Source: Amoeboaphelidium protococcarum (lineage: Eukaryota > Aphelidiomycota > Aphelidea). Taken from it: a stretch of 64,000 nucleotides of DNA. A model generated the notes under the pieces. It did no database searches and was not told where the DNA came from. It saw nothing but the letters and a program-made list of their open reading frames with translations. The position numbers and the translations under genes are program-made. Of this stretch, positions 48,726 through 61,338 are shown in pieces (the first letter of the stretch is position 1; the number at the start of each line of letters is the position of its first letter). The stretch lies in NCBI GenBank assembly GCA_023515745.1, contig JALECJ010000004.1:992001-1056000 (forward strand). The letters are read 5' to 3'.

Positions 48726-51700
48726 ATGTAGAGTATTGAAAGTTCTCCTGTGGAGGAGAGTGGTGGTGCTCACACTAAGCCGTAAGTCAAAGCGGGTTTA
48801 TCTAGCTAGTTGCAATAAATTAATTAATAGAAATCTTAACCTTCAGTTACTGGCTTGGTATAGAGTAAAGCTAGTCCTACGCCATTTAGAGTAATGACGG
48901 AAGAGGAGGAGATGAATGGGATGTTTGAAGAAGTGCTAAAAGTAACTCTCAATAGCGATGGTGATTAAAGATAGCGTCCTTAATACCACTTCTTATAGGA
49001 TTTGAAATAAGAGCTGAGCGATGAAAGTCAAGAACTTTTGATTACCGTCCGGATCCTGGACAGAGTACTACTCTCAGTATTGTCTACAGGCTGTGAGGGT
49101 ACAGGATGTGTTGAATACCTGCTCACTGCTTTTAATCAGTGCATTGAGTAATGCAAGTTTATTAAGAAGCAGTATTTGATGGATGGAGTTAAAGAGCTCT
49201 AGAAATTGTTGGTAAGTTACGGAGGCCTTCTTCTTCAGTATCCTGACACATTTCCACAGGATCAGCAATATGTTGATTAAGGATACTCTGTCATTGTGCC
49301 GTGGCTCACTGCTGATAATCAGTCTAGCAAGTATTTGGATGATTAATTCTTTTAAATGTTGATTGAAAGATTCACTGGTGATGGTTTAGAGGAAATTATT
49401 GGTGGAGTTGTTGCTAGTCTGTCTTAAGAGATTAACTAAAAAATTATTTCTGATAGTTTCCTGCCATTAATAAATGCTCTGTAACGTCTGGTGTTCTTTA
49501 GAGAAATTGCGGTTATTATTACTTAGATGGAATCGTTCTTGCCTGAGAATGTATCCCAGCCCAGAGAATTTGAGTCTGTGTCTATACTAGGTCCTTTTCT
49601 GAAGGTGAGCACATTCGGTCTGGATAATGTCTAGTTTGCAATGAATCTATTTGGGAATGAGATGGTCCGAACTAGATCTAATGTCGATGCTGCGAATACT
49701 TCATTCAGATTGACATGGAACAGTTATATTAACCAAATGTATTAAATTGTATTCCAGCTCATTAAATCTGGCCCAGAGTGCAGGGACCGAGTGCTACAAT
49801 ACTTTGCAACGGTATTATAGTTGAACGAGAACCGTGGTAAGATGCACATTCAAGACCCTAAGACTGTATCTACTGAAGGATTCATTTGTAATATTTTTGC
49901 GATTCTATTGAAATTATCAGATCCTCTCATGGACACTATGTATTCCAAGTTGCATCTAATTGACCCAGAGTATTTACGCAAGAGCCGCAGAATTGATGTC
50001 TCCAAGTTGACAAAATTGAGTTCCAAATCTCCTGATGAGGAGTAGAAATGGTTTAGCAGCTCTGGTGAAGGCCCTGATTCCAACATTAATTTCGTCACTG
50101 AAATCTTTTATCTCACTGAGGCTTTTGCTCATTTTGGCTTGAATCGTTCCATACTGACTTATTTGGATATTCTGAAGCACCTGAAAGAGGTCAGCAAGGC
50201 GTTGGAGCAACTGAAGAGAGAGCAGTAGAGTGTGTAATCTGGTCCTAGAGCCCAAATGTAGCAGATGTTGTTGAAGAGAACTCAGTCTCAAGTTGATTAG
50301 CTGATTGCGATAAAGTTGACCTTTGATATTCTGCTGCTGGATTAGAATTTCCTGGCGCATGCGTTATCATTTCAGTAGTTGGTCATGAGATTTCTTTTGC
50401 GTCTTGCCACTTCTCCGTCTGCTGGAGTCCTGTAGAGTGATCAGAACTTTGGTAAAGGCCCATAGTTTAGATTAGAGTAGCATGGAGTCTCATTACCTCT
50501 GAGTAAAGCTCCTCCTAAAGCTTTTTCAATGCTGCCGGAATACTTTGTGGAGGATAGTATGGAGTTGTTATTACAGGTTGGTAGATTTTAGCCAGAAATT
50601 CTCTTGCAGTCGGGTCAGTCACTGATTGATGAAGTTGCTGGATTTGTTGTTACTTTTCTAAGTTCTAGATAGGTATAGGCTTCTTAAAATTAGTAGTAGC
50701 AACAGCAGCAACCTAGTGGTGATGATATGGCTATCTCTCCTCCTGCTGAATAGTAGTAATCTGGAGGTGAAGTGTTTATAAAAAATCCGTACTTGGCTGC
50801 TAAAATGGTGGAAGTTTTATTCACGTTCACCTGGGAGTATGGACCTGGAGGTGCAGCTCTGGAATCTTTGTGTTAGTCAATCTTTGGCTCACATCCGCTG
50901 TTGCAATAATACTTGCCCGCGGCTTTGATTAGTTTTTATGTTGAAATTGAAAAGACTGGTGTGTCTTCGCAGTTTTATGACAAGTTTGGAATTCGATACA
51001 ATATTTCGTAAATATTAAAGTTGCTGTGGACCAAGTTTGGCTCTGCATATCGACCAAAGTTGAAAGAGGAGAGTGTAAAGAGATGGGATGTTTTTGTGAG
51101 ATTTGTCAATCTGTTGATGAATGACACTACTTATTTGTTAGATGAGGGATTGGGAAAGCTGACACAAATCCACACTTTGCAGTTGGAAATGGCAGATCCT
51201 GCTTTCAGTCAATTGAATGAGCAGTAGAGAGCAGAGAAGGAGAAGTAAATGTCTGATTTAGAGCGTGGCGCTGGATCTTGTATTTAGCTTGCCAATGAGA
51301 CTGTGCACATGCTCTCCTACCTCACTGACGGGATCTATGAGCCATTCTTGCGGCCAGAAGTTATAGATAGATTGGCAGCGATGCTAAATTACAATCTGGT
51401 TATTCTTGTTGGGCCTAAATGCACAGAGTTGAAGGTGTAGAATCCTGAAAAATATTCTTTCAAGCCCAGAATTTTGCTTAGTGAGATCATTGACATTTAT
51501 CTGCACCTGAGTAGGGAGAAGACCGGACTGAAGGATTTCGTATAAGCAGTGGCTCGTGATGGTCGCTCTTACAATAAAATGTATTTCGAAAAGGCGGCTC
51601 ATATTTTGTAATCAAAGGCTGTCAAGTCCATGGATGAAGTGGGGAAGCTGAGTAAATTTGTGCAAGATTGTGAACAGGTTAAAGCGGAGGATTAGTAGGA

Positions 51701-51944
51701 AGAGGAGGATTTGGGTGAGGTTCCTGATGAGTATCTGGATCCTTTGATGTTCACGTTGATGGAAGATCCTGTTGTTCTTCCTACTAGTAAAATTACGGTC
51801 GATAGAAGTACTATCACCAGCCACTTGCTTAGTGATTCCACTGATCCTTTCAATAGAAGACCGCTGTCTATTGAAATGGTTTAACCGAATGAAGAACTGA
51901 AAGCGCAGATTCAAGCTTGGAAGTTATCCAAGAAGAGAAAATGA
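48726..51944 (+). CDS. UFD2: Ubiquitin conjugation factor E4 (UFD2/UBE4), U-box ligase
   Basis: 1072 aa, ATG 48726, TGA 51942-51944. E4 enzymes extend ubiquitin chains on substrates handled by Cdc48/p97. A Gln-rich N-terminal linker (QLQQINQQKSQPS) precedes the long helical Ufd2 core (LKKFMDG-like region, [60 protein letters not shown]-type segment). The C-terminal U-box near residues 1000-1060 has [38 protein letters not shown] and [12 protein letters not shown]. The N-terminal segment could be misread as an intron (GT...AG present), but the frame stays open and coding-like with UAR=Gln, so no intron is called. Confidence 0.95.
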
Positions 51945-52088
51945 TAAACGTGACAGTATTTGAAAAAAATTAGCAGATGTCAATTACGATTTTCCTGTAT
52001 TACTTTTAGTTCATATATCTATCTCTATGTATGATAATTAATCACTTTACCGACCAAATTCACCGTACCATTACAATCAATCAACTAC

Positions 52089-52418
52089 TCACTCGAAATT
52101 GTAAGAGCGAGACGCTGTGCGCTGTTTCAACACGCGTTCAAAGTGATGCACACGCTCAAACCAAGCAGGAGAGGTGACACGGCTAGCACTAGCCATTTGA
52201 GGAATCATGGACATGCTGGATTGAGTCTGAGCCAAGGATAACTGAGGAATCACTCTGATAGTCTTGATCAGTGTCTACGCACTTCTGTTGCTGACAGGAG
52301 GAGCAGTGCGCGGACTAGAGATTTGAGGCAGAGTTGACAGCGTGCGATTGATCGTGGTCTGCAGAGGATTCAACTGCGGAATAGACTTGATTGTCTTGTT
52401 GATAGTATTGTTCAGCAT
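52089..52418 (-). CDS. Small basic orphan protein, 109 aa
   Basis: ATG 52416-52418, TGA 52089-52091. Two similar halves: INKTIKSIPQLNPLQTTINR and LIKTIRVIPQLSLAQTQSSM share a T-I-K-(S/T)-I-x-x-IPQL pattern, so it may have arisen by internal duplication. It ends WFERVHHFERVLKQRTASRS. No family recognised. Only one UAR codon (TAG) and no long repeats; the tight composition supports coding. It lies convergent to UFD2 (144 nt) and downstream of ORC4 on the same strand. Confidence 0.6.
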
Positions 52419-52618
52419 TTTATTTAAATATATTCAAGAATTTATTATTGTTACAAAAGTTTTGTAAATTATCAAGAGAAGAGGTGATCGTCGATCAATA
52501 AAAACTATTTAAGGGAACTGATCAAGGCTTTTGATTCGATCACCACCATCATGGAATACTAATCAGTCTAAAAATAGTAACAGGTAAGTGATCAGATAAC
52601 TTCGTACTTATTACAATC

Positions 52619-53992
52619 TCACATCTCATGGGCCCAACGCTTGACATCATGAGGTATGTTCTCATTATCCTACAATGCTGCCTTGATTTAAGTTGGATCG
52701 ACAGCCAACTTTACCATTTTGAATTCACGAGGATTCTTGGTGTACGATTCATCCAAAACTATCAACTACAAGCCGAGCAAATTCTCAAAAGCTCTATAAG
52801 CAACCATCTTCTTGCAAGCGTGAATATGGTGTATATTTGTGAATTCTGTAAACTCTCTATACACCATTTCGAAATTGAATCTATCCAACTTCTGCACCGA
52901 TAGCCGTTTCATCGCAACAATCATACACAGTTCTAGCTGAGACAGGTCTTCTAGCAGGCGCTGACGAGAATCAACAGTTTATAAATCAAATGATTACTCC
53001 ACTAAATCATTGTCCAAGATTAATTTTTCAGTATTCAACGAGTTTACAGCAGGCAGTATACACTTGAACAGCTACCTAACATCGGAATTTAATTGAAATA
53101 ATTTCTTTGCAATTTTTAGAAACTGTTCGCTTGTTAGAAACTCGTCCAGAGAAGACTACAGAGTCTACCGGGATTATGCAGATAAGTCAACACAACCAGA
53201 CAGCTGTAGATTAGCGCTTACTATATTCAGGTAAGACTCAAAAGACGACGCGGGCCAACAATAAATTTGGCGATGGCTGAAACGAGACTTGACGCGTTTC
53301 TCAAGCAACTCCATAACATCCAGGCGAACAGTTATGCCAATCACCAGTATCGGTCTACCTGAAGACTGAACAGTGTCAAACAGATTATACAGCAGAGATT
53401 ACTTGGAGTGCTGAGTGAACTTATCAAATTCATCCAAGGTAAATATCAGTGGAGGCCCTTCTTTACTAGCTCTGATATACTCAAATAGACGAACATAAGA
53501 CTCATGGAATGAGACCTTATCAAATAGTTGCGCCTACTATTACTCATTCAGACCCATAGACAGACTAATTTGCTGAACAACCAGGCGATCATCGCTGTGG
53601 ATCGAGCCATGCAGTTGAACCACATCAACGTCGCGCGATCGTTTCAGACGTTGAATTAGCGAGTTGACCATCATGGACTTCCCAGTGCCTTTAGGGCCAT
53701 ATAGGAGGGCGGATGAACTCTACCTGTTCAAGACTAAATTATCGCACATTCCCTCAAGTTCTTTAATTTAATCTTGTAAATTTATGCTGGTAGCGGGATA
53801 CTATCTACCAGTTAGAACACTACACAAATGCGATTTGGCAGCTTGCAATTACTTTTCAGACACTTTGTAGTCCGCACTATCTTATATATCGACGTATGTA
53901 TTCGTTCTTGACACTTTGCGTGAGGAAACGCCAGCATCGTTCTTAGAGGAGGTGCGTTTTTTGGATGGAGTCTATCTTTTACTCGTAGTCAT
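52619..53992 (-). CDS. ORC4: Origin recognition complex subunit 4
   Basis: 457 aa, ATG 53990-53992, TGA 52619-52621. Part of the six-subunit complex that marks replication origins. A basic Ser/Thr-rich N-tail (MTTSKRQTPSKKRTSSKNDA) is followed by the AAA+ module: SALLYGPKGTGKSMMVNSLI near residue 95, VVQLHGSIHSDDRLVVQQIS, IFTLDEFDKFTQH (Walker B), LLYNLFDTVQSSGRPILVIG and RLDVMELLEKRVKSRFSHRQ. The last segment is diagnostic of ORC4 and contains its arginine finger. The C-terminal winged helix has LSQLELCMIVAMKRLSVQ and FNFEMVYREFTEF. No introns. Several replication genes lie in this window, but not adjacent. Confidence 0.96.
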
Positions 53993-54187
53993 TATTGTCT
54001 CTATAGGTGAACCCACATGGACGGTAAAGATGTTCAAAGCTTCCGTTGAAACAAAAACGCTCGCGGATTCAAAATAGATCTTAACGCGGGCGAGAAGTTA
54101 CAAGTGTATTGGTCTAAGAAAAAAGACAATTAACCATAAATTTCATTTGATATTGTGTATTATAACAGTTATTGGCGATGTATATAT

Positions 54188-55834
54188 TCAATTTCTAAGA
54201 ACACCAGGACTCATATCTGAAATGTCATCATCTTATCCATTTGATCCAGCTTCCAACCCAAGAGAAGATGAAACTTATTCAACCTGTCTAATATGGTCCA
54301 TAAAGCGATTAAACGGCTCCATGTCAACAACCGGCTTTAAACGCGTTAATCCAACTATAATCGGAGTGCATTGCTTTGTAAATAACCTAGAGGAAGCCTC
54401 CTCACTAAGGAACATATTCGTGTAACTCTGAATCTGACGCGCCTGAGCATACCAATTCAGTATAAAAGTCTTAACCAACGGTTTGTATGTAAGTCTATAA
54501 ACCATCCATCCAGTGGGGCATTTCATAGATATACACTTGTAGAAGAGACGATAAGTGTACATATGGCCAGTGACAGAAGTGTAATCAGGCCATTCTTCGT
54601 CTTCTTGAGAGACCAGTCGCTTGTATTTAACGACGGTGACTTTATATCTAAACTCGCCCGTGCTAACAATATTCCAACTCACATACTCTCTCAAGCCTTG
54701 ATGTTACAACTTATTCAACATTTGCTCATCTAAACGGTCAGTGTATAGGAAAGCATTTAGCCTTCTCTCCAATTAACGATCAAGATGAGGATAATAAGAC
54801 ACTTTCTTGTCCTCGATAGGCAATGTGAGAGCCTATCTAAATCCATTCTTACAGTCATGATACTGCAGCCCAATCACAACACCCCATGGCAACAAGTGCT
54901 GCTCATCCCGATGATGAAACTAATTGAAGTACAAGGAACTAAATCCTTTGAAAGACGTAGAAGAAACAATGGTCCTCACACCTTTCGATCGCTTCAATTT
55001 GGTCTCCTTCACTTGAGGTTGCATACTCGGCTGAACATGATGTAGCATAGGCGGCAGCATGGACTGAGTCATATGATCGTTGTACTGAGCATCTTCTTTC
55101 CTAAATAGTGGATACCGAGATACATGAGCAAATGAGTCGCGTACCCTCTCCCGTTGTGGAGTCATATAGTAAGCCAGCGCATTTTGGCTCGGAAGTGACT
55201 GCAATGTGAAAAGGCCATACGGTTTACGCTATATAACATCCTTCTTGTACAAGAGCTGGAACGCATTAGATGTAATAGAAGCCTATTAAAAGCCATCTCC
55301 AACCTTGATCACCACATAGAATGGATTGTACGTATCAGGCATCTTTTTCAACCGGAAGAAAGTATTGAACTATGCGACTCCAGGCTTTATAATAAGATTA
55401 TTATCCCTGACAGCAAAGACGTAGAGATACTTGTCATCTTTAGTGTGGGCTATTTGTCTATTCTGGATCGTGACAGAGAGTATCTGCGATGAAGTCACCT
55501 GCTCAGCGTCTGATTATGAGGCTAAGGGAAACCACCGATGACGCGACGTTTAGCTCCGCTCGAGACAGTGCAACTAAACCTCTATCGTGAGCCCATCAAA
55601 ATACCTTACATCTTCAAAAAGTATAGACAGACTCACGTCCAGCAGAGTGGGGGAACCATACACATTCTAAATGACTAAATTCTACTAAGCTAGACCGTCG
55701 ATGCCATTACCAAAAGTCACATTCGAAAAAGTTTGCTTGTCAATAGCCACGCCCAATAGCTGCCCAGAGACTAAATTCACACATAATATACAGAATACGA
55801 CCAGGTATTTACAAAACTAATATTACACGTCCAT
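54188..55834 (-). CDS. Predicted secreted protein of unknown family, 548 aa
   Basis: ATG 55832-55834, TGA 54188-54190, single exon with many UAR codons. A signal peptide is clear: MDVQYQFCKYLVVFCILCVN ending LVSGQ. The mature part starts LLGVAIDKQTFSNVTFGNGI and LLDVSLSILFEDVRYFDGLT, beta-rich and with few cysteines. The middle is basic and low in complexity (LHHVQPSMQPQVKETKLKRS). The C-terminal third contains VSWNIVSTGEFRYKVTVVKY and KCISMKCPTGWMVYRLTY. I do not recognise the family. The signal peptide argues for secretion or vacuolar/cell-surface location. Confidence 0.75.
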
Positions 55835-56630
55835 AATCTTCTATTAACATAAATGCGAACAAGTGGGAGGACGGGGACAATTAACAACTACCACTCTGAT
55901 CAGCCAATCGCCTCAACAATCTAATCTCGTCCAAACGCCTCATCGCTCTCCGCTCGCTCTCTTAAACGGGGCTGCTTTTGATGTGGCGCATGTAGGTTAC
56001 TCAACAGCGATTAAATAATGTCAAACTGAGTTAAATTGAAGTGTAACGTTCTGGGCACTTTGCATGGCTATCAAACATTTGTGAAACTTTTAGAATAAGC
56101 AATCCGACTTCATACTCTGAGAGTCGGTGCATTAGACACTTTCCAAGTATCAACTCCATAAACTTCACTGTGGTTTCTGCAATGTCGCAAGCAAGTTGAT
56201 GCTCATCTGAAGTGTCAAGGCGAGTGTTGTTAAGATTTTTCTTCTATAAACTGGCAGTATGAAGAATATGCTATTATTTGTGCTTCAAGATAGTAGTATG
56301 CTTGATCTTGAATATCCCATTCAAGGAATAGTCGAAATCGAAACATATTATACTTTTGTCATACGACGCGTATAATATTGGTTGTAGGCAGTGACAAGTT
56401 TATCAAGATATATATGATATGCAATAAATATTCTTTAACTCTAGTTAATCTAGTCAGCTTTATGAGTACACTCATTTTAGATTTAATCAGATAGTAAGGT
56501 GCCTCACAGCTGACTCTGTGGTCAGATCAAGGGGCTATTATATTTTTATCTATCGAGTACACTTTACAGCAATAACCACCATTGTTAATTAGAGAAGTAC
56601 AATACATTGCTTGAGCATATCAGTTAAACA
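55835..56630. other. Divergent intergenic, about 800 nt
   Basis: Between the secreted orphan (minus) and the EF-hand protein (plus). No gene, RNA or repeat I can support. It contains AT-rich tracts and CTCTCCGCTCGCTCTC near 55945, plausible promoter material for both genes. Confidence 0.5.
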
Positions 56631-58028
56631 ATGATCAAGTTTTTCAAGCCTCTTGTTATTGGAATAGTGTACTGCCTTTTGCCTCCCAGTACTATGGCGC
56701 ACGAGAATAATCATAGTAATATGACGTTATTAAGCTAATGGAATGGTGTGACGCGTCAGTTTAACATTACAGTGGATTAGCTTCCTGTCATTGATGGTAT
56801 AAGTTATTAGCAGGATAGTGGTGAAGATACCGAGACTCTTACACTATTCGATATCTTCTTTCTAGGTAACTAGACTCTTATGGAGCAGTCTTTCTAGGGA
56901 CAATTTAAAGAGATTGATCTGAATGATGATGGCAAAGTTCAACAGGATGAGTTTAGTAATTACTGGAAGAATCTTGTATTTGCAAAGTCTCTTAATAGCC
57001 AATTACCGTGGTAGAAGAGACTCAAAGTGTACTTTAGTGAGAAGGTAAACAATGCTGCTGATGGAGGTAGACTGGAGGATATGATCAAGGCCGCATACGT
57101 GCAGGCAGATTCGGACCAAGATGGCGCGATTTCTTTTAATAAATATCTCTGCTTGTATAAAGCTGACTAGAAATGCCCCGAGATGGTATAAACAGCAGGT
57201 GCGTATCTGGACTTAAAAATTGTCCTGCCTTCTTCTTATAGGCGTGTATGTAATGCCTTCCGCGACACTGCTCTTGCTTAGTGCTCCAACTCCACTTCTG
57301 ATAGAATCAAGAGCGATATCGATGCATAGTACCTTCTTTGTACCAAGGGATTCTCACTCCTTGTTCAATAATTTGATGTTGAAAAATGCCACCTCGCCGC
57401 CGCTTCGAATAATATCACATGCATTGACACTTATAACTAATGTTTTAATGGTATCTCAGCTGCTAGTAAGAAATAGTCTGATAGTACTGTTGAATTGCAG
57501 AAGAGATCTCCATTTCCTATTGGTGTGATACTTTTCGATTTGATTCTGGATCCAGTTCTTTTCGTTGGTGTTATGAGTGTTCTGACTATCGTTGTGTTAT
57601 CTTCTGTCTCTATTCACGCTGCCGTGGTATCTAACAAGAATATTTAATAGGAGTGGTTGAATGCGCAGTCTTTAATTTCAACAACGGCTGAAAAGTGGTT
57701 CGTCGGTGCTCCATTGCCGCCATGTAACACTCCGATTGTATGGTGGTCCGATTAGTGCTTGACTTTGATGTCTAGAAAGTCTGCGGCTGCCCGATGTGGT
57801 ATAGAACAACTGCCTGAAGGCTCTTCTACCGTTCCCATGATTGTCTCGCCTCAGCCATTCTATCAAAACGCATGTAAAGGGCACTGGGGTAAAGGATCTC
57901 GTCAATGCCGCCTGCTTGGATGTCAGCCTCTTTGTATTGGAATTAGTGGTAATGGGTGTGAGAACAAAATGCCTGATTTGAAGATTCTCTATGACCAAGA
58001 CGGTTAGAGCAAGGTGAAATATTAATGA
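56631..58028 (+). CDS. Secretory-pathway EF-hand calcium-binding membrane protein, 465 aa
   Basis: ATG 56631, TGA 58026-58028. N-terminal signal sequence (FFKPLVIGIVYCLLPPSTMA). Two EF-hand loops: DLNDDGKVQQDEF near residue 95 and DSDQDGAISFNKY near 161, with Asp/Asn at calcium positions. A Cys-containing lumenal/extracellular stretch (CNAFRDTALAQCSNST, CIDTYNQCFNGISAAS) follows. One strong TM helix (LILDPVLFVGVMSVLTIVVL) precedes a C-terminal Cys-rich region (CRLLGCQPLCIGISGNGCEN). No named family recognised. Its 3' end is 58 nt from the 3' end of the VMS1-like gene. Confidence 0.78.
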
Positions 58029-58086
58029 CTTTTAAATAAAATAAAATTGTCGATTGTCAATCAAAATTCTTCATCAAGTCTAACAA

Positions 58087-58986
58087 TCATTTATTGATAC
58101 TCTGTAATTATGCATTGATCCGAATAATCTCTTCCAGTGTCGGCCTGTGTGTGGTCAGAGGAATACTGGCAATACGTGTATCCGTCTTTATTAAAGGCGG
58201 AACTTTCTTGTCATTATCAGAGTTGTATAGTATAGCTTTATTGTGTGGGCCAGGAGCATGAACAAATATTCTGCGACATTACAGCAAGTACGGGCTCCAG
58301 CTGGACAATAGTGATCGAACTTCGTGCTCCAATGCTACTTAGTTCTATCTTCGAATCTAGGCGCCAGCGGACTTGATGCCTTTAGTTGAATTATCTTTAG
58401 CTTTTTGACTACCTCCTTGCTTTCGACGCGTCGTATACTTTACGATAGTCTTGTGCGCTACCATCAGATCATGATTAGGGCTTGTTAGATCAAAGATGGC
58501 ACCAGCGAATCTTCCGCCTTGAAGCAACAATATGCACCAATAGGGTCTTGAGTCCTAAAGAAATCTTATGAGCTGTTGCGGCAACGGTACATCATCCTTA
58601 TCCTCTTCTACATAGAATACGGATATATAACAGTGAACCTCATGACCAAATTTCAGAGTGAAAGATATGACCGAGCGTTATTATCGTTGCAACGAATCAC
58701 CATCAGATCCAGATTCATCATCATCATCATCACTTGTACTTTTTTATACAGACTATCTAAGCCTCATCTAATGCTCTTCTGTTTGAAAATGCACGCGTTA
58801 CTCCGAGCTTGTATAAAAGGATTAATCGCATATTCTACAACTCTTTTACGAAGCAGTGACTTCCACAGATTGTTCCTACTATGCAACTTTTGTATCGAAA
58901 ACTTTATCTTTCTACTCTTGTTCCCTATTGTCAGATTCACATGCAATTTATAACGGGTCAATGTCGAACAAAGAGCGACAATTCAT
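58087..58986 (-). CDS. VMS1: Minimal VMS1/ANKZF1-type ribosome quality-control release factor
   Basis: 299 aa, ATG 58984-58986, TGA 58087-58089. N-terminal C2H2 finger (CRICDQSFYTSSEQRVHFQT, EEH) near residues 49-72, an acidic linker (DDDDDESGSDGDS), then the eRF1-like VLRF1 domain: SRPYWCILLLQGGRFAGAIF, HKTIVKYTTRRKQGGSQKAK, IKSAGAQIRRQNQVALEHEV, CRRIFVHAPGPHNK, IASIPLTTHRPTLEEI. The KQGGSQ loop near residue 191 holds the catalytic Gln region used to cleave tRNA/peptidyl-tRNA on stalled 60S subunits. Yeast Vms1 is 632 aa and ANKZF1 726; the ankyrin repeats, coiled coil and Cdc48-binding VIM are absent. In the standard code this gene is invisible because the N-terminal third is full of TAA/TAG. 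Confidence 0.9.
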
Positions 58987-59203
58987 TTGCAAATAATTCT
59001 AATTCAATACTTTGAATAGATACTTTGAGGTAGATTTCAATTACACTGAAGAAGAGTAATTGATGACTTTGCAGCGAAATGATAATGGAAGCTCCTCAGA
59101 CAGAAGCAAAGGGAAATACGCGTAAAAATTATGTTTTGAATTCAGAAACTCCCATTATATATTCATTTAATATTTTTGAACTAATGCATTACCAACTGTT
59201 TAA

Positions 59204-60700
59204 TCAGATAAACACAAAATTGGACTTCTTTGGACGTTTTGTCAATTTTCCGTACTTGCTCATCCCCGCAGGCCAATTAGTGTCAGACACGCGACCACTC
59301 TAACGATACCACGAAGAGCACTAGGAAGATGCGGAAGGCTACTACTCCAACTTCTTCAACAGCCAGTCCATGTGACGGTCGACAGCATCAGAACGCGTCT
59401 ACAAAATGCAAGGGTACCCGTCACACTCCATATCGATCATTTACAAGCACTTCAAAATGTAGTCAACACCATACTGAACCATGACACTCACAGAACCAAT
59501 AGTAGTATTAGTATTGGGTCCTGTCAAGAAGAACAAGTTGGGGAACTTGTCAGTAGTCAGACCCATCAAGGTGCGCGAACATAAAGACCAATGCTCGCTC
59601 AAGCTTAGCCCATTCTCACCGCGAATGTCAAAGTGAGGAAGACAACGCCCAACATCAAATCCGGTACCGAGTACGATCAAATCATACTCATCAGGTTGGC
59701 AATTCGTGGAATCTTTGGTCTCAATAGTTGCATCTTCATTGATTTTCGCAATTCCATCATTTATCAACTTGACATTCGGCAAGTCGATGGCTTCGAACAA
59801 AGAAGGGGAAATCACCAATCGACTACATCCGACAGGGTAATCAGGGATAAAATTGATCTTTTCAGCCTGCGGATAGACACTTTTGACACCTTGGGACATA
59901 ATCCAGCGCGCTAAATTTGGTTTAGTAGAAACCAAGTTGGACAGGAAATCAAAGCGCAGCATCTGTCTCCATCTTTCCAATGTCAGGAGGAACGGCAAAC
60001 GCTAGGCAAGAGCAAAAAATAACTTTGAATAAGGCGGATCACTCTCTGGGACAATCCATTTCGGAGATCTCCAATACCAATGCACATTCGGTGCAGATGG
60101 GCGCAAGGCTAAACCAGTGAAGGTTTGAGTCGCACTTGACCCATTGCCAATTACAGCGACGCGTTTTACCTGATCCAAATCAGCTTCAGACAAATTCCAC
60201 TGCGCAGTGTGCACCAAGCGTGCTTTGCCACTGAGTGCCTGAGGTATCAAATCTTTGGGTATCTTGGGAGTGCTAAGCAGACCGGTAGAGCAGATCAAGT
60301 ACTTGGTCACATATAGGACTCCATTATCACAATGAACGTGCCAAAGCTTGTCATCTGGCATCCAGCAAGCTTTCTAGACGCCTACACCACATTTCAGCGG
60401 GAACGGGTGGCGACGGACAACGTCTTGCAAGTAAGTCTTTAACAGAGGGCCAGGTGGACTTTGACTACGTCCAAAATGCTTAGCAGCTGCCTCGAGATCC
60501 CATTGATAAGCATAAATAGCCCATGACACGTCGCAGTGGAGATTAGGATACGCGTTTGCAAACCAGACACCGCCAACGTCGTTAGTCTTCTCCAGCACCA
60601 AAATTTAGTCATTCGGGCGTTCCTTGTGCAAAGATATAGCCATATTTATACCGGCCAGCCCAGCACCAACAATCAACACGTCTAGTTGCTCCACAGTCAT
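59204..60700 (-). CDS. Flavin-containing / Baeyer-Villiger-like monooxygenase
   Basis: 498 aa, ATG 60698-60700, TGA 59204-59206. The N-terminus TVEQLDVLIVGAGLAGINMA has the FAD-binding GxGxxG. Then NDVGGVWFANAYPNLHCDVS, and the fingerprint region SGKARLVHTAQWN, close to FxGxxxHTxxW of Baeyer-Villiger enzymes. The second dinucleotide site VAVIGNGSSATQ (NADPH) is near residue 182, and DLIVLGTGFDV lies farther on. The C-terminal SSWYR...GRVSDTNWP matches class B monooxygenases. Substrate unknown; these enzymes oxidise ketones, amines or xenobiotics. Upstream is a 640-nt interval shared with the divergent UVE1 gene. Confidence 0.9.
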
Positions 60701-61338
60701 TTTTTAATGCTTGATAACTGCTTAGAAAGTTAAACTGCGGCATAAGCATATTTCAACCCTTGATTGATAAGCATTCCGAATATTTCAAGGGGAGATTACC
60801 CCTGGTTGTAGCCGCGGGTTCAAAGCCACATTCAGTGTACAGTATATGTGCCTACATCTACAATAGTATAAGAGTTCTGTTACTAGTTTAAGTAGATTTT
60901 ATTTATAGAGCGGTAACAACAATGGCGCTCGCTTTAGACATGAGACATTTTGCAGATCATCCAAATATTTTCAGAGGGATTCTCCAGAGCATTCTTCCAG
61001 CGTTGAGTGACACATCTCGCAATAAACCACTCGAAATAAATACGCATCACTTTTATTTACGGACTTGACTGTCTCTCATAATCATAATCATTATCATAAT
61101 CATCAATGTTGAAACCAATGATGAGAAACGAGATCTACAAGCGATAGACGTGTTATCGTTGAAACTAAAGATCAGATTTAAAATGACGTATATGAGCATC
61201 TGTGAGAACATTTCTTTTTACCTTTTGTCGAAGCGGTATAGCTTGATAGAAATGCGTACCAGAGCTACTAGTAAGCAGGCTATTTCTATCAAGATTGCCA
61301 ACAGCTCTATTTTGCCAAATGTACCAGTATTATAATCT
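60701..61338. other. Divergent intergenic, monooxygenase / UVE1
   Basis: About 640 nt. A GGTTCAAA near 60820 resembles a tRNA B box but no cloverleaf forms. Repeated ATAATCATAATCATTATCAT near 61080. A plus-strand frame at 61182-61335 (MTYMSICENISFYLLSKRYS) is open but unconvincing. Promoters of both genes are expected here. Confidence 0.45.

Noticed and set aside
48780-48850. Intron near the UFD2 start (GTAAGT...TTCAG)
   Set aside because: The frame remains open and coding-like through it, and removing it breaks the phase needed downstream.
60800-60850. Possible tRNA (GGTTCAAA B-box-like sequence)
   Set aside because: No flanking stem pairs to make a T arm and no acceptor or anticodon arms.
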